From contig CM038217.1 in NCBI GenBank assembly GCA_021442155.1, forward strand, positions 148,243,143 to 148,307,142: 64,000 bases of DNA, read 5' to 3'. How positions within the stretch are numbered: position 1 is the stretch's first letter; the number at the start of each line of letters is the position of its first letter. This document shows positions 1-12,021 of this stretch, in pieces. Under the pieces are notes generated by a model. That model saw only the letters and a list, made by a program, of their open reading frames with translations. It had not been told where the DNA came from and made no database searches. Both the position numbers and the translations under genes were made by a program. This DNA comes from Cymbidium sinense (lineage: Eukaryota > Streptophyta > Magnoliopsida > Asparagales > Orchidaceae).

Positions 1-339
1 CTTTTGACACCTGTTGTCTGAATTGGGTCAGAAAACTTTGCTTATACTTTATTGTACATATAAAATTACTTTATTGAACACAATTCGAATACAAGAGAAG
101 AGAAGCAACTATATCGGCAGGAACAATAGGATATCTTAGACCTTAGTATGTTTCTTTGGGGATTCCCAGAGAAGACGGATGTTTACTTTTGGTGTAGTAG
201 TTTATGAAAGGTGAAAAGGTGAAAACGGGAGAAGGGGGTCTTGCTCGACCACTGGGACCCGCGACCGATGGGAGTTTTGCTTTCACAAAAAAAATTTATC
301 CTTTGAATTCCTTTTTTTTCTTTTCTTCGACCGGAAACT

Positions 340-411
340 ATTCTGGAGAAGTTCAAATCCGCTTCGTTTGGATATTGATCGGTCTTGGTTTGACATGGTT
401 CACGCGTTATA
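340..411 (+). pseudogene. mttB: mttB (tatC-like) N-terminal fragment
   Basis: The + strand reads RFVWILIGLGLTWFTRY at about 355-408. This resembles the first membrane segment of the plant mitochondrial TatC-like protein MttB, a subunit of the twin-arginine translocase in the inner membrane. Similarity stops at once after TRY, where unrelated sequence begins, so only about 24 of roughly 260 residues remain. The fragment lies inside a longer 125-codon frame opening at 204 that has no other support. The match is short and from memory, so the assignment is moderate. It is non-functional in this state. Confidence 0.5.
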
Positions 412-3400
412 GGAATATTTCACATTGTCCATCGACCACGCCTTCTACCGATCCAGTCCCGACTCACCCTCCATGGACTAACCTGCGAGAGGAACCCTTA
501 GGTTTTCTGGGCATTGATTCTCACCAATGCTTGTGTTACTATTCTCGCTCGCTTCTTCCACACCTGCGTGCTTCCCTCTAAGGCAACGCCTCCCTACCAT
601 GCATTTTACATCCCACAACTTCGGTAGATTGCTTAGCCCTGTTCATCTTTGGCCCTTGGTCATAGATCTTGTGACCCATTCTCAAAGCTTCATGTGGGAG
701 AGATCCCTTGAATCGAGGAATCCCAATCTGCTCCCCTAATCATGAATCTCTCGTAATAGGGTGTATTGGTTCTTCGGGGCTCCTAGTTCCATAGTTGCAT
801 CGCTATCGCCCTTCCTCTTATTGAGATGCACCTTTTTTTACGTCCATCCAAGCCTCTGCGGATGTCATCTTATGGTCGATGTTTCAGCTCACCACTACCG
901 GGACTACGTTCTAAACCCCCCGAGGAGTTGAACCCCATTGACTGCGCATTGGAAGGAAGTCCAGTCCCCCCCTTTCCATTTGCACAAACCTTTGACTTTT
1001 GATAAAGAAAAAAGTCAGAACCAACAACTCTTTTCTGTTCCATCTCATATTGAATAACGATGAAAGGTTGCTTGGTTCAACACGTGTGAGGAATGAGCGT
1101 AGGAGCAAATTTTTCTTTTTGGGGAATGAGCATTGGGTTGCAACATTTCATCATTCCCATGCAGATTTTCTTCTGCCTAAGGTCTCTGATCATTCTCGAT
1201 TCTTGTGAGAAGCACTGGAAAGTCCAACACACTAAGAGGTTCAGAACCACCGGGGTGACGAGCTTTACTTTCTTGATGTGGTTGTGAAGGAGCATGGGTG
1301 CAACTGGGACCCCATGATTCGCTTTCTCCAAAGTTGAAATTGGTGAAGGCAGCTTTGAAGCCATGGACTAGGCAGAGATTTGGTCATCTCTCTGCAGGTA
1401 TCCTACTTTTCTGTGGCAAGGGAGGTGCTTAGCTAACTAAGCTATGGGACAGTGGGGGAGAATGGCTAATAGCACTGCAATCCGCTTCCAGAGACTAGAA
1501 TAGGCCGGTGAAGATGGAATTTTGGATATGAAGAGGGTGGGGACTTCTCCCTCAGATATAGGAGAAGGGAAGGAGTCTCCGGTCCGCGTGGTTGCCTCGT
1601 AACCATTCACCGCAACGCTTGCATTCCACGCCTATTCTTTGCCTATTGATTCAACTCGTTAATCCCATGAATTGGTAATCGATTGGCAACAGTACGTATT
1701 TGGATGAAATTCCTTTGAAGTTTGCTCGTAACAACAATATCGAGAGACTCACCCACCGAGGACTTTCTCGCAACCCTTATGTCTCCATCTCTTGATTCGA
1801 GCTCAATCTATAGTTTGGTCTGGATGAATGCCAGAGCATTCAAGGTCTGATCGGCTCATAGGTGGGAAGACAAAGAGTTTTGAGTGATTGACTCCAAGCT
1901 ATGAATTAGAGGTTATCCACTGGGAATAAAAAAATGGCATACTATGACCAATTAGGAAAGATGCTAACATGTTTGAAAGAATGGAACATTCCACTTGGGA
2001 TATGATTTCAAGGATCTTACCCAAATTTCAATTTACCAACACATGCTTATGAGCAAAATGTCTTTCTCAAGGGAAGTGCCTCTTTTTTTTTAGGTGAATT
2101 GCATGCTATGTTTCATGCAAACAACACACAAATGATGATTTGGTCTACTTTGAGACAATGCAAGTTTCGAAAATAGGGCTTTGATGACCTGCAAAGTTCA
2201 TGAATTCAATACTTGATTCATTGCCCATGTACGAATTGGATTCAAACCAATATCGACACTACTTTCTTTTAGTAGATCGTGAGTGGATCACCGCTTTTTT
2301 TCATTGCTTCGCACCTAAGCATTTCGTAAAAATTTCTAACCGGATCACGTATGAAAAGAATCAATACGCTTTCCAATACCAACATCAACTCTCAAAGCCA
2401 TTTTTTTAGTTCCTGACACCCCCCAATCCAAATTCATGCTCAGAGCAGATTCGTGACCCCGAAACTCCCTACATCGATACCAGACGTATCACTTCTTTTC
2501 TGACTTAACCTAGGCACACCCTAATAGAGATTGGGTAAAAGAGGAATGGGTGATCGATGAAAGATGGGGTAATAATATAATAGGGTCATAGCAAAACCAC
2601 TCTTTTATCCGTCTTTCTCAAAAATCATACCAGTGGTTTAAGTAGCAAAAGTTCTAGCTTAGATAGCTAAGACTTCCAACGAATTGAATTCTTTTATCCG
2701 AACTGACCCCAAATTTCTTTTCAATTGAGTTATCACCGTCTTGTTCAGCTTTTTTTGTGTTGCCTCAAGGCGAATCCATCTAACAATCTTATAGATAGAA
2801 GTAAGTAGAACAATTTTGGTCTACACCTCGGAGGAAGAGGTCGATTGCCTAAACTACCCAATACACTACATTCAAAAGAGTCCACTAAAGCTAAAGGTAA
2901 AGACTTCAATCAAAAATCTGTCCCACCAGGTCGCTTTGAATGATCGGTTTCAATGGCATCCCAAAGCACATGGGGATATGGGACGCGTGTCTAGTTCTCA
3001 TTGGAAAGAGAAGAAGGAAAGGTGAAAAGTGTTAAGAGAAGAGAACAAAGACTTCTTACCAGTCATATGGGCTTATGCTCTCGAGTAAATGACCCAAGAG
3101 GCACTAGTAGTGGAAACTAAAGGCAAGATTATTTGTTTGAGCAAATGTAGCTACATCATTAGGTGCTTGCTGATGTTCCTTTTCTTATGAAAGAATCAAA
3201 CTCTTGCCTTTTCTTTTGTATTGAAGCATTATACGCTACGCCCTTGAAAGACTGATAGAGTCAGCAGCAAGGTTGCGAAGCAAAAGAATTTCTTTTTCAA
3301 AGATCGGACAACAGAGACCGACTTCATCGACTTTCAATGTCCGTGTGGAATGCTGCTTTTAGCTGATACGATATTCTAAGAAAAGATATTTATTGAAAAG

Positions 3401-5710
3401 AATAAGAAGAATCTAGACTAGTTATTGAAAGAAAGGTTCTCCCGCAAAGAATGCAAGAGTTGATGAAAACCGTGGGACCGAGAACAGGTGTAATATTGAT
3501 CTATGCTACGCCCTCTCTTTCTTATAGTCTAACCTTCTTCTTTCCCATCCAACAAGAAAGCAAAGAGCAAGGAGTAGTCCTGTGCAACCAAAAAGGCTAT
3601 AAGGATCTAGGGTTGACATCGTGAAATGGTCAAAGTCAAAGTCAGGTCACTCTGAGATCGGAGATCAGAAGAAAATGGAGCCCGGCGAGAAGCTCTAAGG
3701 ATTGGCAATGGCGGCTCATGGATGGAAAATTGCTTCATCCGTTCCTACCTACTATTGACTCCTCTGAGGCCCATAAGGTTGTGATTTGACCAAAATTTTG
3801 ATGCTATCTAGCGCCTTTGCTTCATTTGGGTTCTTTCCCTTGCAACCGGCGTCCCTTTTCTATCCTCGCGCTCCTATGATATGCTTCTTTGGTGCTGGTT
3901 TCTTGTCCGAGTTGTTTTTCTTCTGCAAACGGTTTACCTTTTCTGCCTTGTGTGGTGGTGCAGCTTTTTCTCCAAGTTACTTCCTTAAGAAAATGAAGTG
4001 AAGTAAAGTAAGCTCCCATGATATGATCCAAGCAAGTTGAGGGTGAGGGGCTTCAGCTTCTCCCTCAACGGGCACTTCAGAGTGTGAGCCTTCCATGTTA
4101 GGGGGGACTACACTACTTGAAAGTCATCGTACAAAGGTGAGCCAACCCTCTGATTTTCAAACTTTTCATAGTAGCGACCTATCTCTTCCAACTAGAATGC
4201 TTTGAGTAGTTCTTGTTTTGCTCCTCATTCAGAAGCACACTGGGTTGCTTAGGCGTAATACAGCGTGTGCTTTAAGAAAAAAGACATTTCTTTTTTCATT
4301 ATGGAACGGAAACTCACAAGATGGGTTTTATCCAACCCGACTATGACGACCAATCCCTAGTGGTGGTTCCATTTTGGAATCGCCAAGTCAAGGTCAACGA
4401 CGAAGCGAGCAAACCGATCATCTACCTCTTTCGCTCTTGCTCGATGCCGATCTCACTTTTATCCGTACTCATCAGACTTTACCTTCTACATTTTGGATTG
4501 ACTTGTTGAATCTCCACCACTTGTCCGCTCAAGAGTTGAGCTGCACCGCCAGCAATTTTCGTGCGAGAATGGAAGAGGGCATTCATTCTTCATACCCGGT
4601 CCACAACCGGTTGGTCAAAATTAGACAAAGAAAAGAGAGTGCTCGACCGAACAACATCAAACCATAGAACACAGCCCCTTTCTTAACCCGCCTCAAGCTT
4701 ACCTTTATGTAGATAGTCTCGGAGAGCTATCAGTCCCCCGCTTGACCTTCTTTTCTAAATAAAAGAGTGGAAAGGACTCCCATACTTTCTCCACAAGACG
4801 AGCCTCATACGAGTCGCATCTGCTCGCTCCTTAGCTAGTGCGGTTGTATTGATGAATACTGGTTCTTCTTCTCCTTGTCCCTCTTCTCATTCATCATCTG
4901 AGGAGGAACTTGAATCTTGTTCTGCTTGTTCTACATGAGGATTGACGGGTTCGATTGTACGATGCCGTTGATTATAGAATGGTGTACCGGGCTGGTCATT
5001 GGCATGTTCAACCATATAGACCACCTCAACTATTTTCTACGTTCTTAGGCATAACCATAGCATGTTATAACGAGCCACACTAGTAGCGCGCATCTATTTT
5101 TCATGATCAGTATTGGAATAGGGGTTCCCTTTTCTAAAGAGCTGCTAAGAGTTTGGGGGACCGAAGGCAGTTTTATTCCTCTTCCTTTAGTACAGTCAAC
5201 TTTGCTACCGCTAGCCTTCTGGATAAGCAATAGGTAGCACATTCGGGGTCTACAGATGGCTTTGCGAACAAATATGGTTGAACAAGCTCTTTTCTAAGAC
5301 TTTTTTCTGATAAGTTTCAAAACGTGTATTTGACGGCCTCTGATGGTTTTGCTAACCTTGTACAGTGATCACATGTCGAGGACCTAGCTTTCATAGAGTA
5401 ATGAATGCCTGATGATTCAGACTACCAATCACCTTCACGGGCTCTTTCTTAATGGCCTAACTTCACCGATGAGAAGCTTAGCACCCTTTCCTAGTCTGGT
5501 CCGCCTTTTAGATCTCCTATGAGGTGTGCTATGTTTTGGGTTGCCAGCCGACTTTGTCCTTTCACCGATGTCTCGTAACAAGAAGAATAGCAAACAAGCA
5601 CACAAGCAGGAATAGCAATATTGGCTTTCTGGTTAGCAATCAACTATGGAGCTGGCAACTCACAAGCTAGCATGTCAACCTCTGTCAGATCTTCGGCCTA
5701 GTTTATGAAC
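412..5710. other. Unassigned mitochondrial-type sequence
   Basis: No gene could be recognised in this stretch. Short open frames exist (for example 2,200-2,409, 2,816-3,025, 3,786-4,001, 4,321-4,509 and 4,374-4,667 on +, and 1,077-1,364 on -). None shows a known motif, and several overlap each other on opposite strands. A 24-bp sequence at 2,504-2,527 recurs at 11,106-11,129, and the next stretch (2,530-2,563) recurs in altered form at 14,184-14,214, which is typical of small mitochondrial repeats. Confidence 0.5.
2504..2563 (+). repeat. Short dispersed repeat cluster (partners at 11,106 and 14,184)
   Basis: Bases 2,504-2,527 are identical to 11,106-11,129 (24 bp containing CTAGGCACACCCTAATAG). 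The adjoining 2,530-2,563, which contains GGGTGATCGATGAAAG, matches 14,184-14,214 apart from a small indel. The two repeats therefore abut here but are separated by 3 kb elsewhere in the block. Such recombining short repeats are common in plant mitochondrial DNA. Confidence 0.7.
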
Positions 5711-6137
5711 TAAACGGACTCTACTTCCTCATTCAGGCTGATATGAACTGCAAAAGAAACGCTCCACGCCTCATCTTTAGCGGCATTATATATTTGAAGC
5801 CTATGTATTCCCAATCCTCTAGCTTCTTTAGGTTTACAAATGTCATTCCAAGCCACAAAAAGAGTTCCCTCAAAGAATAAATCGGCAAAGATATCTTTCC
5901 ATTTGGTTTCTAATAGAGACGGGGAGCTCAAATGCTTGGTTCCAAGAAACTCCTAAAGCCAAAGAAAAGTTGATTGAACAAGTCGACATCTTTCTCGCCA
6001 TTGAAAGAAGTTTTGTTTCCAACCATGAAGTTTCCCAACCACCCTATCCACCGGGGTCAACAATGTGGAGAAAAGAGAAGGGGAAAGGGATCACCTTTCC
6101 TTAAGCCTCTATTGCCTTTAAAGAAGGGTTGGGAGGT
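5711..6137 (-). pseudogene. Non-LTR (LINE) reverse transcriptase relic
   Basis: On the - strand, 6,137-6,060 reads FFKGNRGLRKGDPFPLLF. This matches the conserved LINE RT block built around GLRQGDPLSP, upstream of the catalytic FADD box. Further down, 5,856-5,779 reads VAWNDICKPKEARGLGIHRL, matching the block after the RT domain (W..IC.PK..GGLGI) in plant L1-type elements. In an intact element these blocks are several hundred residues apart. Here they are about 200 bp apart and in different frames, so the catalytic centre is deleted. LINE fragments are often found in plant mitochondrial DNA, so this may predate transfer to the nucleus. Confidence 0.65.
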
Positions 6138-6139
6138 TA

Positions 6140-7077
6140 GAAGGGGAGGGGGCTCATCTAGGATTGCAAGTAGGCTCGAAAGACTGGCATTAGCCAGATG
6201 ATGAGCACAAAAATTTCTTTCATGCCGAATCTTTTTGTGTACTGCCAGTCTTTTTTTTAAGAGGCAATGAATCCAAAGCATCGCAACCGCACTGAATTGA
6301 AATTGGGTATTTCAGGGGTCTTTAGTCTAGAAGAAAGATTCTTTATGATTTTTTGAAGGCAATTAGTTAGGTGTGAAGGAAACTGGAAGAAGACTTTCAT
6401 ACTGAAATCGATTCATCACTAAGATAGAAGATAGTGAAAAGCCTGAGTTCGCCTAATCATCAACCAAATTCCTCAAAAAGAAAGAGTAGTAATGACCGAA
6501 GAATGAAAGATTGATAGAGCTATGCAATGTCGGCTACAGAAGGCGGAAGGCCTTTCAAAACATAAAACACTCTACTACTCATAATCGTAATCTTCAATGA
6601 CCAAAAAGTTTGTCGAGGGGTGCTGTCTCTTTCTATACGAAATTGCTTCATTTGTTTCTTTCTCTATGCAATTTTGTATCTAACAATCATTCAATCCTGC
6701 TGAATCAAGTTTGTTGTTTATTTACGATAAGCCAGCGCCCAATAGAGCCTAGCACTGACAAATGGTCTAGCTGGCACTGCTTGGTGTAAGTACTTCTCAA
6801 ACTTGACAGCCTTTTCGTGAGAGAATAATTGAAAGGTGAGTTATGTATGCTCGAAAGAAACCGGTTAGCAACTTCTTCTCTCTTTTCCAACTACCACCTA
6901 TAGAATTCTATCAAATGGAACCTAGTTTCACTTATTGTCAATAAGGGACTTGACTAGTACACCTAAGACCGCCAAAAGCGAATGTCACTAGAAATCAAAA
7001 TCCCTCCTATCCTACAAGGAGAAGTCAAGAGAGTCCTACCAAAGAATGAGAGAAGAATAGAATGACAGGTTCTTGTC
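6140..7077. other. Unassigned mitochondrial-type sequence
   Basis: Nothing recognisable was seen on either strand. The only frames present are short (6,705-6,890 on -) and show no known motif. Confidence 0.4.
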
Positions 7078-7425
7078 CTAGTTCTACCATATCTTTTGTT
7101 TCATTTATTCTGGAACAATCATAAAAACTTTTTTGATTCTGGATCTACTACCAGAAATTTTATGCGTAATCTCAACATTCAATGTGTATTCCTGAAGAAT
7201 CTCATTATTATTCAACCATTTCATTTTATGAAGTTCCACGTTAGCCAGATTAGTCAACATTTCTATGTTTTGATGCAACAACAATCTTTTTTTTTTCTTT
7301 TTCACAAGTAGTTTTGTTGGTTGGTTAATTGGTCACATTTTCTTCATGAAATGGGTTGGATTGATATTCTTCTGAATACGACAAAATCCTTATATTCGAT
7401 CTAAGAAGTATCTTGTGTCAGAATT
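7078..7425 (+). pseudogene. ycf1: Plastid ycf1 (tic214) N-terminal fragment
   Basis: The + strand reads [20 protein letters not shown] and then [20 protein letters not shown]. This matches the N-terminal membrane region of plastid Ycf1/Tic214, part of the inner-envelope protein import complex. After a frameshift near 7,205 the match resumes as QQQSFFF and, in another frame, [17 protein letters not shown] sequence. It ends with IRSKKYLVSE near 7,420. Only about 115 of some 1,800 codons are present, with several indels and a stop at 7,309. It is a plastid-derived fragment and not functional. Confidence 0.85.
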
Positions 7426-9021
7426 CCTTTTCCTATTCCATTGACTCGATCGACTCAGAAAGTCTTACATTGCGACCTTACATTTGCATCCGCCAAGCCT
7501 TGACTTCTTTTCTTCTTAGACTGCGATATTCAATAGCTTTCTCTTACCATCCCGATTGCAAAGCATACTTCAATGAAAAAGCTTTCATGCTCTATCCCGA
7601 GAAGACTACTAACACTTACCCAATCTCACATATAAGCAACTTTTATCGACAAAAAAGCTTCAGCTGATTCAACTAAGGAGATAGCTAATCATTCCCTAGG
7701 CATACAACTGACTTCTCTTTCTTTTCGCGCTCGGTGATATCGGCTCCTTTGCCTACTTTACACCTTTTGGAGACCCCAGGGGTCCCTATTGAAAAACTTC
7801 TTGAAGATGGAGAAGATTCTAAAATGGAAATCTCAATCCAATCGTCGGGTGAATAACGAGCGAGATGATTTGGATAAAAACCCATACTGCAAAATCATGA
7901 GTTTCAGTTCCATAAAAAAAAAGAAATGTCTTTTTCTTAAAGCTTAAGCCAAACCAGGTGTGCTCCTCATTATCCCTTAGCATTGATCCTATAACTCACT
8001 TCATAAACAAGACCGAGCCATTGATCTTGTCGATCCACCCGGTGGAAGTAGGGCAAAAAAAAAAGATAGAAAGAGCTATTTGATCAATTCACTCGTGATA
8101 ACCACCAGGTTCTAAAGGTAGCAAAGAAAGTTGATCCACCAAGATGGAAAACCAGCATACCTTCCATATCGAAATGAATATAAATTTCGCTCTTTCTTTA
8201 CGTAACGTAAAGAGAACTTCACCCTCAATCTTCTAAACTAGTCTTTTCTTTGATTTGAGGTTTAGGATAGGAAGAAAGAACTCTTAACAAGACATCCTGG
8301 CCAAGCTTTCATGTAGAAAGGAGTCCTTCTCAAGTGAAAGTTTTGTTCATACAATTGAATCGCATACTCAATCATCGTCTAGGTAGGCAACGAAACAAAT
8401 AGGGTTTTTTCCACCGCAGACCGCTTCTATAACCAACCTAATTCTGTAACCAACTACTACTTGAACTACAACTAGTACCAAAGACGGGAGAGACCGTACT
8501 GCTTCTACCCTAATATCCCGTTATTGTAAGAGAGAAGCGAAAAGCAGTTATATATACTCTACTAGAATAGAGTCTGAGACTTGAAACTAGCAACCATGAG
8601 GTCCTTACTAGAGATCATGATGTAACTAGAACATAGCACAAAAATAAGGATAGTATAGAGACCGAATCAGATGGATAGGAGCTTTATTGTAGGGGATGCT
8701 GGGGTGGGTCAAAGGCTGAGAATTCTCTCTATCAAAAGCTCTCCCGGAGTTCTTATGAAAGCTATCCTTCTAGGGGCCTCTCTTATCTACCAACTGGGGA
8801 AAAATGGCCACACCTCTCCTTTCAGTCGAGCAAAGACAAGCTGACCTAGCTGACATCAGGTCTATCTAATCTGCTTGTCCATATTTCATGGATCAAGTCA
8901 ATTTACTCTACTCTAGAATGATGCATCGAGGTTGGTAATAGGTTGTCTATGGCAATCTTTCTGCTCATATCTGACTAAAAACCTTATATATCAGCAAAAC
9001 AGTACCTGCAACAATGCCAAA
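7426..9021. other. Unassigned sequence, possibly trnK intron at its right end
   Basis: No gene was recognised. A frame at 7,413-7,667 (+) and one at 7,685-7,885 (-) show no known motif. The last roughly 100 bases (from about 8,900) may belong to the trnK-UUU group II intron, whose 3' end follows, but I cannot place the left edge of that fragment. Confidence 0.4.
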
Positions 9022-9093
9022 AGCCGTGTGCAATGAAAACTGCAAGCACGGTTTGGGGAGGGATCTTTTTCTTATATAACAACAAGAAAAAAT
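9022..9093 (+). ncRNA. trnK-UUU: Group II intron domains V and VI (trnK-UUU intron 3' end)
   Basis: Bases 9,022-9,053 form the typical domain V hairpin. AGCCGTGTGCA pairs with TGCAAGCACGGTT around a small terminal loop, with the usual asymmetric bulge. Domain VI follows at about 9,063-9,093, as CTTTTTCTT opposite AAGAAAAA with an unpaired adenosine-containing side that would hold the branch point. In plastids this intron hosts matK and splits tRNA-Lys(UUU). Domain V is complete here, but the rest of the intron is not recognisable, so it cannot splice. Confidence 0.8.
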
Positions 9094-9101
9094 TCTCTAC
9101 T

Positions 9102-9140
9102 CCATTCGACTTGTTCCAGGTTTGAGTCTCGGGCAACCCA
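9102..9140 (+). pseudogene. trnK-UUU: tRNA-Lys(UUU) 3' exon, degenerate
   Basis: This segment directly follows the intron end. It corresponds to the 3' half of plastid tRNA-Lys(UUU): lower anticodon arm, variable loop, T arm and acceptor strand ending GGGCAACCCA. The T stem and loop carry substitutions (CCAGG against CTCGG, and TTTGAGT in place of TTCGAGT), which breaks pairing and the conserved T-loop. No 5' exon is seen in the window. It is a relic. Confidence 0.8.
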
Positions 9141-9253
9141 TCAACCCATGCCCAAGTAAAAAAAAAAGAATCTTTCTTTTTTTAGTTTTCTTTGAACTCT
9201 TTCAAATTATTCTGATAGGTTTGGTCATTACAATCGATATTCATGTCGATTGG

Positions 9254-9345
9254 TTGACATTGCATATAAGACATATTATCGTGAAATAACAAGCCTTTCA
9301 TTATCTATCTCATCTCTAGTTATAGTTCATACGTGTGCTTGGAAG
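9254..9345 (+). promoter_or_regulatory. psbA: Plastid psbA promoter and partial 5' leader
   Basis: TTGACA at 9,254 is the -35 box. TATAAG at 9,265 is the psbA-specific internal TATA-like element. A degraded -10 region (TATTAT, about 9,274) and the conserved AATAACAAGCC follow, then part of the psbA 5' leader including GTGTGCTTGG near 9,333. The sequence breaks away before the psbA start codon. Its position just after the trnK 3' exon matches the plastid order trnK-psbA, so 9,022-9,345 is a single transferred plastid piece. Confidence 0.75.
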
Positions 9346-10629
9346 GTGAAGATTAAGGAAGGGAGGTTTTTCATTAACAAATTTGAAATCACGGGGATAT
9401 AGAGCATCCAACTGCCAAATCACACACCGAAAGAATCCACGAATCCTCTTCTTTCATTCAAAAAATTATTTGAAGAAGAAGAATTATCCACATCCAAAGC
9501 AGCGGTGAGTAGCTAAAGCCTCATCCGTACCAGTAACCATCTAAATATACAGACGAAGCCTCCTTTGACCCCAAATTCATCTCTCTCAGAATCCTCGGAT
9601 TCCACCAAAGAAAGTAGCTGTCCATTGAACCACTAAAAGGAGGAGAAAGAGTAGCGAACTATTCAGTGACATATGAGTTTGTCGCATAATGAGCCGCTCA
9701 CGATAGAGATTCGACTCCGGATTCGCCCTATCCACCATAAGTGAGAAAGGTAAGAAGTAAGAAAGAGATATACGATCTTAATAAGAAGCTAGACTCATTC
9801 TCTTGTGAGTGTCACTCATGTCATAGGGAATAGACATCTATCTCGTAAGGATGGACTTGCTCTCTTGCTTCAGATTCAATCTTTGCTCTGGGAAGGAGGG
9901 CGTGGGAACGATGAACCACGCTGATGGTTAGATGCGTGAGGCGAGGGCTGTGGTACCCCTTCTTTCAAATAAAAAACTCTTGCTTCTTAGGGAAGGGAAG
10001 AAGAGGCCTAAGCACGGATGTCGCACTTGAGTGGCAAGGATCGCTTTTGTGAGGCTCCAACCCTCAATGAAGACTCTTATGCTATGCAATTTACATTTTC
10101 CACCGCTTTGACCATGTCTCCAACAATTTCAGTACATATGGCGCAAGACGATTCCACATATCGAGGTCAGAATGGGATCAGGTGTTTTCATGTCTCACCG
10201 TAGTGCCCGATTTGAGGGCCATTGGTCAGCCCACACTACTTCAACTCTTTCTTCATGTCAAAAGAGAAGGAGCTGGTGCAAAGAGGATGGAAAACACCGC
10301 TGTGGACCTTCCTAATAGGGCGTTCTAACTTGAAGTTGTTTCAATCAGAAAGATCAGCATGGTGATGGGCATCACATTCAGGTCCGTTATCCTCTTTTTT
10401 TTGCAGGTAAGCGAGGGCAAAGCCCATTTTCTTAAGAAGCAACTATCTAATTACAAAAGAATCCCATGGGATATCCATAGGAGGGAAGGAAAGCAAACTT
10501 CTCTTCTACTTTGGCAAGCTTCTTTCTTGCTTCAGGAAATTGACTTTAGATGCACAATCCCCAAAAGAACCTACCGACCCCAAGAGGAAGTACCCCCGGG
10601 GCGCAACAGGTCCCCATCTCCTCATGGAA
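9346..10629. other. Unassigned mitochondrial-type sequence
   Basis: No gene was recognised. The frames at 10,018-10,203 and 10,359-10,703 (+) look like chance frames. The second runs into the ycf2 fragment at its right end. Confidence 0.4.
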
Positions 10630-10920
10630 AACCCTTTTTTCTCCGCTTAGACCTATCCCCTTCTAGAGGTCTTTTAGTGATAGGTTCTATAGGAACTGGA
10701 TGATCCTGTTTGGTCAAATACCTAGAGACAAACTCCTATGCTCCTTTCATTATGGTATTTCCGAACAAGTTCCTGGATGACAAGCCTAAAGGTTAACTTC
10801 TTGATGATATCGATATTGATGATAGTGATGATGACCTTGATATTGATACGGAGCTTCTAACTATGACGAATGTGCTAACTATGTATATGATGCCAAAAAT
10901 AGACCGGTTATATCAAATCC
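10630..10920 (+). pseudogene. ycf2: Plastid ycf2 fragment (AAA-like P-loop region)
   Basis: The frame reads [15 protein letters not shown], then a stop where the plastid protein has Arg. Similarity continues in shifted frames through [12 protein letters not shown] and an Asp/Ile-rich run encoded at about 10,800-10,850, then [19 protein letters not shown]. This is the nucleotide-binding (Walker A) region of Ycf2, a subunit of the plastid import motor. About 95 of more than 2,000 codons remain, with a nonsense change inside the P-loop and at least two frameshifts. A second, more N-terminal ycf2 piece lies 5 kb to the right. Confidence 0.9.
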
Positions 10921-11922
10921 TTAGCGTTCTTAAAGGTCCAATCAAAATGGATTCAATTGGGTCAAGTTAGGTAAATTGAAGTCTATTGACCTATCCAATG
11001 GATCTAATGGGTAATTCTGAATTCCATAAGTTGGTCACATTGGCTCATTTGGGTGAGGTTCAAGTGACCCATTCTCCCATACAAAATTGGCTTTCACAAG
11101 TTTTTCTTAACCTAGGCACACCCTAATAGACTCCCAAATTTCCAATTTTGTTAAGGGTTGAAAGTCAGAATTTCTTTTCAAAGTTTGGCCAAAGCCAACT
11201 ATAAGATTTGATGGAAGGAGGATTGGGGTTAGATCAAATTTCACCATTCTCATGGACAAGCTAATGAGAAGATTGAAGACTTAGGCCAATGTTCACTAGG
11301 AAACGAAAGACAAAGTATGAAAAGATGTCTACTTGCTAGAGTAACACCTATGAGGAGGAATGAATTCCAATCAGATGACCTCCTATGGTTTTGACTCGCC
11401 TAGAGATATCCTAAGGATAGTCTAAGGACTAGTAGGAAGATTGAAATGATTTGATACATCTTGGCTTAGAGATTTAAACCAACTTTGTCTTAGGCCATGT
11501 GAGTGAACCTATACAAAGTGATGGATATTTACATTGTTTATGTCAACAATCATCGGTCAGTTCAAGTGTACAATGATCTATCATCGCTCCGTCTGAGGCA
11601 AGTGGTAATCTTCAAGGATGTTGTGCTCGATCCCACCCTCGGTCCAGCCTCATTTTCTTGGTACGCCCGTCACACTCTCTTTTTCGCTCGTCCACTCATC
11701 AAGGGCGGAAAAGTTGATTATTCAATGCTACGACTATACATAAAAGATTGAATACGGTTCGAAAGCATCCATCTTTCTTTCTCAAACCGTAAGTTCTCAT
11801 ATCAAGATTTTGAGAAATCATTGATTGATTTGTGTCTACAATAGAAAATAGATGATTGATTTCATTTTCTTATTTTACCGGTCGAAAATATTTTGTGTTC
11901 AAAACTAGAATTTAGAGACCCA
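10921..11922. other. Unassigned sequence left of the psaC fragment
   Basis: The frame at 11,503-11,751 (+, 82 codons) has no family I recognise. Bases from about 11,800 to 11,922 may be the plastid ndhE-psaC spacer, because they lead directly into the psaC start codon. Confidence 0.35.
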
Positions 11923-12021
11923 ATGTCACATTCAGTAAATATTTATGATACATGTATAGGATGTACCCAATGTGTTCAAGCTTGCCCCACGGATGTATTG
12001 GAAATGAGACCTTGGGATGCT
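11923..12021 (+). pseudogene. psaC: Plastid psaC 5' fragment
   Basis: From the ATG at 11,923 the frame gives 33 codons that match the start of photosystem I subunit PsaC. They include the first iron-sulphur cluster motif [12 protein letters not shown] (C-x2-C-x2-C-x3-CP). Similarity ends after PWDA, so the second cluster motif and the C-terminus (intact length about 81 residues) are missing. The downstream sequence is unrelated. It is a truncated plastid-derived copy, not expressed as far as can be seen. Confidence 0.93.

Noticed and set aside
204..581. 125-codon frame as a novel mitochondrial gene.
   Set aside because: Only its middle resembles mttB; the rest is unrelated sequence read through by chance.
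1888..1945. Possible Ty3/gypsy RNase H motif (YELEVIH followed by a Lys-Lys-Trp in another frame) in the organelle block.
   Set aside because: Only about ten residues match, across a frameshift, with no neighbouring pol blocks. Chance is a fair explanation.
11503..11751. 82-codon frame near the psaC fragment as a plastid gene.
   Set aside because: It matches none of the plastid genes that neighbour psaC, and no other support was seen.
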